Shown piece by piece: positions 23,449-35,429 of a stretch of 64,000 bases of DNA; position 1 is the stretch's first letter, and every line of letters starts with the position of its first letter. The notes beneath the pieces are model-generated. The model ran no database searches, was not told where the DNA came from, and saw nothing but the letters and a program-made list of their open reading frames with translations. The stretch lies in the NCBI RefSeq assembly GCF_029227915.1, contig NC_079887.1:15685650-15749649 (forward strand), in the 5' to 3' direction. The DNA is from Hydractinia symbiolongicarpus (taxonomy: Eukaryota; Cnidaria; Hydrozoa; Anthoathecata; Hydractiniidae). A program made the position numbers and the translations under genes.

Positions 23449-26400
23449 ATGGCAACTTCAGCTATACCCATTCGATGTGCTGGCTGTAGTAAATCTATAA
23501 AATATCAAAATGAGTCCTTGTTTACATTGAGAAAAACTTGGCACAAACAATGTTTTAAGTAAGTCATTAATGTACACATAACTTCAGCAACTTTAACCTC
23601 GAATAACTGGGACATTAACTTAATCCATTTTTCGTCCTTGTGAGGCTAATTTCTTCAGATAACTTGAACTTTTTACTTAAGAAATCAAGGACTAGATAAA
23701 TGTGAGATTTTTTTTTAATTTTTATTAGCTTCTGTCAAGGAAAATTCAATTTTTAAGAGACTCATGCCTTTTTCATTGCCAAGATTGCATCTTTTCCTGG
23801 TAACTGTTGTCCCACCTCTTGCAAAAAATTACCTTTGTCCCTTAGAGGTTTGAGTTATCGGGGTTAACTGTATTGTCATGAGATTTTATCAACCCTCTTA
23901 TATTTTATTCTTTTTCCTACTGCAGTGTTATTTCTGTAACAATTCTATAAATCTGCATAATATATTAAATCAATGGTAAATTAACATCCTCTTTCCAGTA
24001 GAATTTTAGGAATTTTTTTTTGTTTGTTTTTTAAAGGAAGATTATATTTTGCTCATTTAGAGTCCTGACTGTGTATATTAAAATTTGATAGTGCAGAAAT
24101 GACTAGGGAATGTTTTAAAATTTATTTGGCAACAGTAAATTAGATCAGATTTCATGTTTTGTATGATAATGGTGTTTCTAGTCTCCATAACAACCTGTGG
24201 CAAAGTTGAACACTCAAGATCGTTCAAGGACCATTATAAAATATAACAAGAATATAGTTTCCTTTTCTGGAGAGAAAGTTTTTTTTTTTCCAAAAACTTA
24301 AAAAATCATTAATTGACAGAAGATGCTTCAAAAAACATTTCCTTAGAATTTTTTTGTGTTTAGGTTTTTTTCCAAAAATAATTTTGGAAGAAAAATTATT
24401 AAAAAGAATAATATTATTATTCTACCCAATTTTTCACCCTATTCTTAATTACATATACATGGTCTTTTCGAGAAATATGCCAACCATGCATAAATTCTGA
24501 CGGTGTAGTACCTATGAAGTTAAACATTTTGGCATTTTACGAAGAGAATAAATTAGCATAATTATTTTCTAGCTGCTTTCAACATTTTCCATATTGTTAT
24601 CAGAAAGAATGACATTTAACTGTTTAAATTGTGGTTGAAATGTTGTTTCAGCGTTTTGGCAATTTCTGTTAAGCCAACTTAACAGGTTGTTCTATGGGCA
24701 GTGAAGGTAGTTTTTCATATGGGTAATCCAGATTAAAGTATAGTTATAGTCAAGTGTGCCAAAAGCTGCAACTTTCTCATTTTTTCCTTATATCTGTGTT
24801 TGTTTAGGCTTTAGGATTGGAATAAATGGTTCTAGATGATTGACAAGGAACCATCTTTAAAACAATTACTATTTATTTTACATAGCATGTTTTTGGAAAA
24901 ACTGTGCATATTTTTTCCTTACCGTAAGCTTTATGCTTTGTGGCAGTTAATCAGTAAAACTGTTTTCCCTTTCGAAAAACATGTGAAAATAAACTTAAAA
25001 TTTTGCAGAACAAAACAACCTAAGTAATAATGGCTCAGGGGCTGCGAAACCCTAGGGACAAGGTTGGAATAAGAGATGAAATACTCGTTCGAAACATGGT
25101 TTATGCCCAAAATACATTTTAAGATGGCCATTTAATATTTTATGCACTTTACGCAAACTTGTTTTACAGTCAACTCTGTACAGTTTTTTAACACATTTGC
25201 TTAAAAATCTTTTAGAAAAACTGTGCACCATGGGAAGCTGGAAAAGCTGTCATGTCTCGATTACCTCTTTAGGCCTTATAAAAGTAATTAAGTCAAATCC
25301 ATCACTATAATGTCGTTCATGGACTTCAAAATTTTGTTCTTACAGCTGGAAAGATCTGAATTAATGTTGAACTATGTTTAAATGAGTTATATACAGAGAA
25401 AGTAGATAGTTTTAGTAAATGTAAATAGATAGTAAATGTTGAAAGAAAAAGAGCGGCTATGGTAAGAAATTGAAAAATTATACTCAAATCTTTAATTTAA
25501 ACAATAGCTCAATAATCATTCTGTTAATTTCAATAGAAAAAACTTCGCAAAAGTTAAACAGGTCCAACTTTTAAAAAAAATTATAAAACCGAAAAAAGTT
25601 GTACATCTTTACTGTTTACGAGGCAAGTTTTTTTATCTTACATTTAAATGGTCCGTTTAAACTTACCGTGTAATTTAGCATTAATATGCCATGACAACCT
25701 AAACAAAAAGGAACTGAAGAACACGATTGAATGTTCAATTTTATTATTTTTCCACCATTTCTCTCTTAAAAAAATTCTGCATTATAGTTTTTTAAGAACA
25801 TACAATAATTCAAATATACAGAAGAGCTAATTAAGTTGGTTTCACCTTAATGCTACGAATGCTCTATCACATAAATTTTTTTTGTAAAAAAAAGAAGTAA
25901 TGGAAAATTCCCTAAAAAGCCAATTTTTAGTTATATCACAATAAATTGTTATAATTGCTGTAGGGTTCAGCTAAAATCTTTTATTTTAAGTTTATAGCAT
26001 TTGCCATCGTAAAGAGTCTATTATGGGGATTTTAAGCAATGCCTAATAACACATTATGGCTTTTAATAATTGTAAATGCAGAAGGGCGCAAGTATAAAAC
26101 AAATATTGTGAAATTTTTTTTATGTGTATATATTTAGTCCATAACTTTTAAGCATCAAATTGTTTATATTTTTAAAATAAATCGTGGACTGGGCCATATC
26201 AATTTAATTAAAGTATAAATCGCTGATAAACAGAAGCAGCATAAATTTCAGATTCTTTTATGCTTTACAAAATTTAGTATTTCTGTCTCTGTATGATAAC
26301 TGTGTTTTGTCTGTTTAAAATGGTTGTGCTGCAGCTTTATGTCAGACCCCCGTAGAGTTTCATTCATAATTGCAATAGGTCAACTAACATTTTTCTGACT

Positions 26401-29400
26401 GGTAAACCCATGAATTTTTTCGCAGGCTAATAATTTCCCCAAAAGAAAGGTTTCACCTTTGTTTCTGTTCTTTAATTTTGTAAAAATTTGTGACAAGAAT
26501 CTTGTGTTTATAGATGTTCTGTATGCAAAATTCAACTTCAGGATTTATTCTTTACAAGAAAGAAGAAGTTATATTGCCGGCAGCATTATCTTGCTAAGTA
26601 TGCACATACCTGTCATAGATGCAACAAGAAAGTTACAGGATTAGCTATGGTGAGTCTGTCTATATAATGTTACATTGAGATTAACTGACTATAGTCAATA
26701 ATCCTGTGGAAAAATATACGTCGTTTTAAGAATTTTGAAGAATGACATTTAGCAGTGTGCAAACAATTTTTTTGAAGATATTTGTTTACTTGTTCCTTCT
26801 AAAGTATAGAGCTTGAAGTGTTGACAAATAAGAAGATAAGGGTTTAAATATTTTGCATAAGTTAGCAAAAATTCGCCTAAGTACTAAAAAAAATATTAAG
26901 AAATTTGTACCTATTTACCATTGTACCATTTTAATTGTACCTATTGTATAGAACTTGAAACGCTAATTAAGAAAATGTATAGGATTATGTACTTTTGACA
27001 AATGGTTACAGAGATAATGGGGTTTAAATGTATTTTAATGAGGTCATCAATGCATTGTTGACCCAACTTTTAGGAAATTAGTCTTATTATCGTCCAAAGA
27101 TGGTGCCCAATTACCCGCGCAGGAGATGATGTCAGTTATTTTTACTTGTTTCCATTTTTTTTTGGCGTCAAACTTAAAAGTACACTGCAATGGCTTCACC
27201 AACTTCATAATATCATTGACGCCTAACCTTTTAATTGTGCCAAATATTTGCCTGGTTCCGTGTTTTTAGTCATAAAGAATAAATCCTGAAGTTGGATTTT
27301 GCATACAGAACATCTATAAACACATGATACTTGTGGCGCCTTAGGTTAGTTGTTATAGCTTTCGAACTATGTGGGGAAGACCAGGGTTCCATTCCTCTTG
27401 GCAGCGATTCAACATGGGCGAGTGAATGTTACCATAGCCCCGGGTTAACCCAAGCCAAGACATGTGGGGGAAATTGGGAAGATGGCACACTGTGTGCGCC
27501 GTTGGATGTAGAGTTGTGTAATAGAGCGTGGGCCGTAATTGAGTCTGCGTAGCTCAAAATGAGCATTAAATACTCTAGGACTCTCCATCTAAGCCATGGC
27601 CCCTCCTGGAATTAATAGACATGGTATATTCCTCGATATTTGTGAGGCTAGCCATGTAAAATATGCACATCTATCTATCTATCTATAAAACTTTTCGTAT
27701 TAATATAAGAGATATTACAAATTTATTGACAACTTTTCTTTGACATTTTTTTATGGATTAACGTAAGATGGAATTTTGACCAAAAAACGCGTTATTACTG
27801 CTGAAGTCTGAATTATTATGGTCTTTTTATGTTTTTAGGTAGCGGGAGACGTTGGTTTTCACCCAGAGTGTTTTCGTTGTATAAAGTGTAGACACCTCAT
27901 TGGACATGGTGATAATTATGTTTTTGAAGAAAGATCCCTTTTATACTGGTGTGTATAGGTGTAGATTTCCCATCCTTTGATTATGTTTAAATGTGTGATG
28001 TTTCTTTTTTGTTGTTAAAAAAGCAGAAATCTGAATTGACCAAAGCTGACTTGAAGCTAACAAAGTTGTTAGCAGTTCCTGACCAACCTTTCGTTGTTTT
28101 GTTCACCTATAGTGAGGCTACAGGAACATTCTGACATAAGAATGTGTATTCCTGAAATGCATTTTATTGTTTAAACTAAATTTTAAATAATCTTGAAGTT
28201 TAAGTACTCGATAGAATGATACAAACTTCATCTGTAGTAGTTTTTTTATTCAGTGTAAAGTTTCCAAATATTGCTTTCCACAATCAAAAACCTTTTGACT
28301 TTTTTATTTTTAACCATTTTAACCATTTAAGTTTTTCCTGTTTTGTCTTTTGCTAATCTATTTATATAGCATGTCCTATTCAAAAATTTATTGTTTTTAG
28401 TCACACGTGTTATCAGAGCGATGTTAATGACTATATGAAGTTTAAAAAGTTCAAGTCATTTCAAAGAAATGCAATCCATCAGTTGAATGTATTTCCAAGT
28501 CAAATGAAGCAAAAGAAGTTATCCTTTGCGTTTAAAGAAATCAGAAGCGAAGCTCCACATCAGATTGAAAGTGGTAGTAAACAAACCCGGCGAGGGAGTA
28601 TTGTTTCAATTATCAGGTTGTTAATGATTTTTGTTTTGTTTTCAACTTTAACCCTGGTAATCTTCCTGTAAATACATGCTTTTATAAATTTTTGTCAACC
28701 CTTATTGGCTGTTGATGATGTTTGGGGACCTCTTTGTAATGTTAATAGCCTTCTGTAAGATATTTCAACTTCTTGTGGTGTCTTGTTTTTATAGTAATGA
28801 CGATGATCCTACTTCTTTATCAACTGGTGATACCATTCTGGAAATTAATGGAATTCCTGTTTCCAACAAAAACATAAAACAAGTATGAATGTTATGCTCC
28901 ACGGAAGTTTTTATATATTTTTTTATCCCAGTAAACATGGGTTGTGATAAAATGCAACAAACAGCAATGGCAAGGATATATCTAGTTATAATTTCTAGCT
29001 GCTTTAGTGAGAGAAATTTGTTGATGGAAATTTTTACATTTTTGGTAATTTTTGCAAAAATAAATCTTGTGGAATCGCCGAAAAAGTGAAAATTAATCCA
29101 CACTAAATTTTGAATTTTTATTAGCGAAATAAATCCGGTCCCGATCACAATCATTAAGAATATTTGGCTAAGTTAAAGGCTTAAAGACAAACAATTTTGA
29201 ATTTTAAATAAAATATGGTAGTTGTTCTTCCCTGGTGGATATATAAAACGCTTCCGATTCTTTTGTTTACATAAGAAAGTTTGTTACAAATTTAATCAGG
29301 CAAGTATAAAACATGCAGACATCATCATTGATAATCTCACTATAGCTGGGTCTGTATTTGGACTTTAAGCTTTATATTAGTTTGTATGTTAGGGAAAGTG

Positions 29401-32400
29401 TATCAGCTAAAGTACTAAAGCAATAAAAATGTTATGTGAAAGTTATTGAAAGTTTAGTCATAAAAAAGAATTTGACAGTCTGGCAGGAGTAAAAGATATA
29501 CCTTTTTGACACTTTTTCTACATCTATTTAGTTCTCAAAGTTGTTCGAAAACGACGCAACCAACAACAGTATCAGTGTTACCATTGAAAGGAACATTAAG
29601 CAAGACGATAGCCACGAACACATATCTAGTCCCCAACACTCTGATCCTATAGATCCGGATGTATATGAACGAAATGTATCATTTTTCAACTTCAGTGTCT
29701 TTCATCGCACTGGAAGCGACCCTGCTGTTATGAAACGCAAAGCACAAAACCAAAAGAAAAAACTCCCCGTGAAAGGGTTTTCATTGGATGGTATACCAGA
29801 AGAAGACAGGAAGAAGTTGATGCGCCCTATTCGCAAAAATCACACGCACTTTCCCCAGACCCAATTGAAGTTAGTCAGAAGCAAATCATTAAATGATGTT
29901 GACAGGTTGGTTGCTGTTTCTTGTTGTTTGTTTCTTTTTGCACTTTTTCATCTGTGTGTAATTGCACCTCTCCTTGTTATGGAGTTGATTGTGCAATTAC
30001 ATCACTGACACTAAATAATGGACATTTTACATCTTAGCTTATCTATGGAATACGACAGGCAGTACTTTAAAAATGAAATCAAAAAAGCCATATCTCCCCT
30101 CCACCGCGCTCAGTCGTTAAAACCATCCGGCTTAAAAACCGTAAATCATGTTTTCCGACCAATGGATTTGACTTTTGGTGAAGTAATTGGGAGCGGTTTT
30201 TTTGGCGATGTTATAAAGGTAGGTCAAGTGTGATTGATGGATTGATTGCTAAAAGTGTGAATATACTGCTGTTTTCTCAGGCTAAAAATTCTATCAAAAG
30301 TCTAAAAACTCCTCAAAATTTGACACTATAAAAAGAATGGCAACCAAGAAAAATTATATGACTTAAATTTATTGTGGGTTTCGCCAAGTTTCTACCCAAG
30401 AAATTGTTTAGAAAAGCTTATTCCCCAAATTTCTGTAGCAAATGTCTTTTGCCAAAGCATTATGAAGTTTACAATTTAATTGAAAGTCATAAAAACATGA
30501 TAGAACACTGTTAAGAGTTTTGGCAAAGCAAATAATTGTCTTTTTTAGATAACGCATAAAATCAGTGGTGAAGAGATGGTGATGAAAAAACTCCACCAAG
30601 TAGACCCTGAAGCCGAAGAACAATTTCTTAAAGAGGTATGTTTCCAAGTTACAGTGTCCACTCTATTGGTCAACAATTTTAATTTTTTGTAGGCTGACTA
30701 AAGTTGGGAAGAAAAATTGAGAATATCAGAATGTTTAGATAAATAATGTCAAATGTTGGGGAAATCATAGTCAACTTCAATGGACACCTTGTATAACACC
30801 AGAAGTGAAAATAATTCTAAACACCCTTTATAGCTATGGTATCTACAAGATAAGTTAGTTATCGTAAGACAACCTCTTATGGTGAAACAAACAGAAAATT
30901 TGTGCAAATATTTAGCGGCTGTTACTGTTGTCACCGAGACGACCAAACTTGAAAAAAGACAATTACGGACATTTACGGCAAAATATGCATTGAAAATTTA
31001 CAGTTTTAGTTAGGACTATCATTTCTGTCACCTATCACAAATCTTTCTTTGTTAAGGCGTCGTCGAATTTCCTTTTTTGTTTTTCATTTTTTTCCTTATT
31101 TTTCATTGTTGTTGACTAAACAGCTAGCTTCTAAAGTGATTCACAATTGAAAGTTATATCCTTATGTTCGTTTGAATTTTTCAATAACCCCCCCCCCAAA
31201 ATAAACCTTACACTCTATTTTATCTGTATTTTCTTAGGTTCAGGTTCTAAAAACATTGTATCACCCGAATGTACTTCGTTGCATTGGGATCATGTATAAA
31301 GAGTCGACACTCCACTTAGTAACAGGTAGAAAAAGGTTTTAAATTCTTTGAATTTCTTTTTTATGTTGTTTTAACATCTCTCAATCCTAATAAGCACAAT
31401 GTTTTGTTATGTGATGTATCTCTTCGTATTTAATAAAGCGTAGAATTTTTAGGTGATTAGTGTGTCTAAACAGCTACACAGCTATCATGAAATTATAAAT
31501 AACGATGAAATAATTTAACTGTAGTTGTGCCGGATGTAATTGAAAGTGCTTGCATTTCTAGAGTACATTGCTGGAGGTACATTGACCAAACTTCTAAAAC
31601 ACAAGGTAAAGTAGTACTTAAATTGTTCTAGGTGGGTACTTACTTTGAACTATTTCCCGAAGAGGAAATTAAAACAATATCCTAGAATTGATAATAATAC
31701 TAAGATGATTTTTTAATCCTCTCTTCAGTATTCCACTTGCCACTTACGCGTTACAATTTTAGTAAGTGTGTTTGGTCTATAGCTTATCTATAGCACCGAC
31801 TGGTGGCCTTGTGGTAAAGCGTTTGGTTCCAGTGCAGATGGTCTTGGAATCAAACCTCGCTCGAGGCATGCCAGAGACTATTAAGTGTGAATCAATTCTG
31901 GCGTTCAGCATGAGAACAGGATTGATATCTTGGTGGTTGTTTAGTGAAGCGATTGCTGTGTTTGCACGCCTTTAGTAGCTCAAACGGTAGCTATAAATGC
32001 ACCAGAACTGAAGAGGCTTTTAATTTCTCAAATAATATAAATTTTAATGTTGCTCCCTTTCTCTTGTTGTAGTATATTGAACTATCTTGGAAGCAAAAGA
32101 TGGAGTTGGCGAAAGATATAGCGTCTGGCATGGTAGGTTTTTATTACCTTTGATCGTCACTGAAACTTTTAGTTGTTTACTTAAGTATTAAAGAACTAAA
32201 CGAGCATGTATATTTGCGAGATACACCTAAAAAATGTTGTTTTTGTTCTCATTGTAAAGGATATCTCCTTTGACACCTAGGCGTATCTTCACGATCAGAA
32301 TGTGATGCATCGTGATATGAAATCGAAGAATGTTTTAATCAAAAGTAAAGAGGTGAAGTTGCTATAATTCTTTCTCATTTGATTGGTGATGTTTTGGTTA

Positions 32401-33476
32401 TTTTTATTGTCTGAAAGTTCGGAATAAATTCCTAATGTTGTGAGATTTCCCCTAACTATATAATTGAATTGTATTTGTGTATGCGTTTCAGCATTTATTG
32501 GTAGCTACAAAAATCGATTTTTGAAGGATGTATATTTTTTTGATTTTTATCCCGTTAGAATCTGAAATGATGTCAGGAAAGTCGTTTGTAGTAAATAAGA
32601 AAGACTTCAGTTCATAAATACAAAGCAAAATAAAATATACTCGGACCTTATTCACTGCTCTTAAAACAGTTATAGGGAGGCTTACATTGACTATCAGTTA
32701 CCAGAGCAAACTAGACTTTATTTTTGACGTGTGTTACGTCTTCTTTTTTCAGAGTCATTTAGTGTTTAGTGTTTCAGTCGTAGCATCTAGAATTAATTAT
32801 TTTTTCTATACAGGCAGGGGCAAGAATCGCTATTGTTGCAGACTTTGGACTTGCTACTGTTATGCACGATTGTCACAATAACTGCTTGACACCACTGACA
32901 CCAAGATTCGACAGACTTATGTTTCCTCCAACCAATAATGTGCACAGCCCTGTAAGCCCTGTGAGTCCTCGCAAGAGACATACTGTGGTTGGGACCCCAT
33001 GTTACATGGCACCTGAAATGTTGAAAGGTAGAAGGTTTTACAATGAATTTGTTGTGTCAATGTTTTGCTTCTGTTTGCTTCTGATTTGTGGGAATAATGT
33101 CATGAATTATTTGTTGATTTAAGAGTGTGTGTAGAGAAACCGAACAAATAATTGTGGCAATTAACGATTAACATATTCTTTCGCCCAAACATCCACGTTT
33201 TTTCCCGTCGTTCGTATTTTCGAAATCGCTATTTAGTGCATCCGTAGCACCAAGATCGATTTGGCTACCATTTTGAACAGAATACAGCCATAAATATAGG
33301 AGACTTAAATTTTATCCGGTGAAATTTAAAAAGTAAGAGTTTTTTTGTAGGTTTTGCGATTCTAACTCTTCGCGAAAAATTTGTCGCACAATTTTTTAGG
33401 TTTTCATTTTTTCAATCTGCCATAATATATTTTTGGATGCCGTCTGTCTGTCTGTTTGTCTGTCTGTTTGTCTGTT

Positions 33477-33548
<72 letters not shown>

Positions 33549-35423
33549 ACGCAAAATGGTAGCTTAGCTGCGCAATAGCGAGAAGCACGGCATAAAAAGG
33601 ACGGGCGAACCCGTGGATTTTCCACGGGCTAACGACTAGTATGAAAATATTACTCTTCCTCAAACACTATATCATGCAATATTATTTCTCGTCTTATGGT
33701 ACTTCGTGCTTCGTCACATACTCTCTGTTAGCTATCAGACCACGGTCATTAAGACTGGGAGCTGCAAACATGTCCAATACATGTGTCAATATATTAAACA
33801 GTACACGGAGATTGCTTTTCTGGATTGCCATGTATATGTGTCGATGTAAGGTTACATCCATCTTCGAAGTGTAAACAAGGTTTTTGTTTGTTTTAAGGAG
33901 ACGAATACGATGCTTCTGTCGATGTGTTTTCTTATGGTATTGTCATGTGTGAAGTAAGTTGTTTTTTATTGCACTGCCCAATCCGTTTGTCGTACTTACT
34001 TGAGTTATAAACGTCGAGACTTCCTACTTTAGATATTGGGGCGTGTGAAGGCATACACTGAGCAGCTACCTAGAAAAAACGTAAGATTTCTGTTTGTTTT
34101 CATTCTGAGACGCATAATGTTTGCTTAAAATGTATACGTAAGTTTACAATAGAAGATATTGATTACTAGAATGAGTGTGTCTGGTAAAAACGAATAAAAT
34201 GGAACAGGACATTTGGTGCCTGGCATAGTTTGTTTTCTAACAATTTCGCCTTTTATAGGACTTTGGTTTGGATTACGGGAAGTTTAAAGAGCTGGTCGGA
34301 GAATCTTGTCCGATACATTTTTTGGATCTTGCAGCAGAATGTTGTAATATGCAGCCAGAAAAGAGGTGTGAGAAGCGTCGTAATTTAATATAAATCGCCG
34401 CGAAATTTCTGCATTGCAGTCATTTGCGAAATTAATTCGTAACGGAAATTTTCAAAAAAGAAAGCGGGGCATCGAATTTTTATAAGAAAATTTTATAAAA
34501 TCATGTTTACCAAGGACTAGGTTATTAACCTTTAGAATTTGCAAATTTTAAGGTAACAATCAAAAAACAGTGAAAATGTTTTCGCTCACTTTAACCAACT
34601 GGCCATTCTCGAATTTCTCAAAAAAAATCGAAAAAAGAATCATCTGACAGATATTCAGATTTCTTGGCTGAAGCCAACCCTGAATTTTAATCTCCACGAA
34701 ATTTAATCCTAATAAAGTTGACTTTTGTTTTTTCGAATTGTTTGATAAAACTTTGTAATGTTGAGTTATTTGAATGAGATTTTACAAAATTCGTTTTGAC
34801 AAAAATCCGCCAAATTAAATTTGCGCGAAATTTTAGTTTTTCAATGTCCGTTACATTAAATCTCGGCCTAAATCAGTTATTGTTCGCTCTTTGTGAGTTT
34901 TTAAAAATAAGAGAATAAAGTTTACGGTTTATGGATTTTTTTAAAAAAAAAAACTCTTATTTGAAGAGAAAAAAAACTTTCATGTTTCTTTTTTCAAAAC
35001 AAGTTTCATCAGCCAAAATTATTTATTCTTGTTCAAGCAAATTTAATATTTTTCTCATCCGCCAAAGTTACTTTCGACCAGATTTTCTTTCCCCTCAGAA
35101 TTTATTCAGAATTCACTTAAGTGTATATTAAGAGACAGTTCCTGAGAGTAAATTCATAATCTGTATGAATTTGAACTCGAATTCAAAAACTCTCCTTCAG
35201 TATGGTAAAAATGTAATGGAATTTTATGTCAGTATATCTTTGTGAAAAAATTTCCAAGGTACTAAAGTTTGTCTGCTTTGCTTTTAGACCCAACTTTCAT
35301 TGTTGCGAGCAGTGGTTGCAATCTATGCTTGCGAACATCACGTTTAAAATTCCGTTGCCGGCAAAAATTGACTTCAGAATTGAACCCAAACCGATCAGAC
35401 TGAAAAGCGTCATTAATAAATGA
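23449..35423 (+). CDS. LIMK: LIM-domain kinase (LIM-LIM-PDZ-kinase)
   Basis: Seventeen exons join in frame to 708 residues: 23449-23558, 26514-26649, 27839-27948, 28401-28616, 28795-28882, 29532-29905, 30038-30218, 30549-30635, 31238-31325, 31562-31605, 32073-32132, 32281-32352, 32814-33027, 33898-33953, 34033-34080, 34259-34365, 35288-35423. LIM1 (C10, C13, H32, C35, C38, C41, C58, H61) and LIM2 (C70, C73, H90, C93, C96, C99, C119, C122) keep all ligands. A diverged PDZ spans about 143-235 (GDTILEINGIPVS). The kinase has GSGFFG, catalytic K418 (MVMKKL), HRD at 508-510, DFG at 532-534, and RKRHTVVGTP with T579 matching the activating Thr508 of human LIMK1. LIM kinases phosphorylate cofilin/ADF and stabilise actin filaments downstream of Rho/Rac kinases. 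Odd points: HRDMKSKN replaces the usual LIMK HRDLNSHN, and the activation loop is long and rich in Ser/Thr-Pro. Confidence 0.95.
27273..27334 (-). repeat. Inverted copy of the LIMK exon 2 start and its splice acceptor
   Basis: This 62-bp intronic stretch is the reverse complement of 26493-26554 with three mismatches. The source covers the last 21 nt of intron 1, including the TTTATAG acceptor, and the first 41 nt of the exon encoding the end of LIM1. The copy lies 624 bp after the end of exon 2 and directly abuts the head of a SINE at 27335. In the pre-mRNA the two copies could pair into a stem of about 60 bp. Confidence 0.9.
27335..27690 (+). mobile_element. tRNA-derived SINE, copy 2
   Basis: Same family as 7661-8000. 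The head is GGCGCCTTAGGTTAGTTG with a B-box-like GGTTCCATTCC, the body has GGCGAGTGAATGTTAC, GATGGCACACTGTGT, CTAAGCCATGGCCC and CCTCGATATTTGTGAGGCTA, and the tail is (ATCT)n. It lies in a LIMK intron in the sense direction, immediately after the inverted exon copy. Confidence 0.88.
31790..32000 (+). mobile_element. Possible second SINE type in a LIMK intron
   Basis: TGGTGGCCTTGTGGTAAAGC followed 35 nt later by GGTCTTGGAATCAAACCTCG looks like a tRNA head (A-box-like GTGGCCTTGTGG, degenerate B-box-like GGAATCAAACC). The body is more GC-rich than the surrounding intron. It is unlike the SINE at 7661, and no second copy is in the window. Confidence 0.4.
33441..33639 (+). mobile_element. (TCTG)n microsatellite and Helitron-like 3' terminus
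   Basis: From 33441 to 33547 the sequence is TCTG repeats interrupted by TTTG. After about 60 bp comes a perfect hairpin, CCCGTGGATTTTCCACGGG (33610-33628), then CTAACGACTAG ending at 33639, followed by T. A short GC-rich hairpin about 11 nt before a terminal CTAG with T next is the classical 3' end of a Helitron. The 5' TC end was not located. It lies in a LIMK intron. Confidence 0.6.
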
Positions 35424-35429
35424 TAGTTT

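Noticed and set aside
27331-27552. 73-codon frame in a LIMK intron
   Set aside because: It lies wholly in the SINE.
33404-33625. Minus-strand frame rich in Asp-Arg-Gln-Thr repeats
   Set aside because: It is the translation of the TCTG microsatellite and Helitron-like end.
21693-35423. TRAPPC6 and LIMK as one operon-like transcription unit
   Set aside because: Spacing of 1.3 kb with a plausible poly(A) signal between them; no evidence beyond shared strand.
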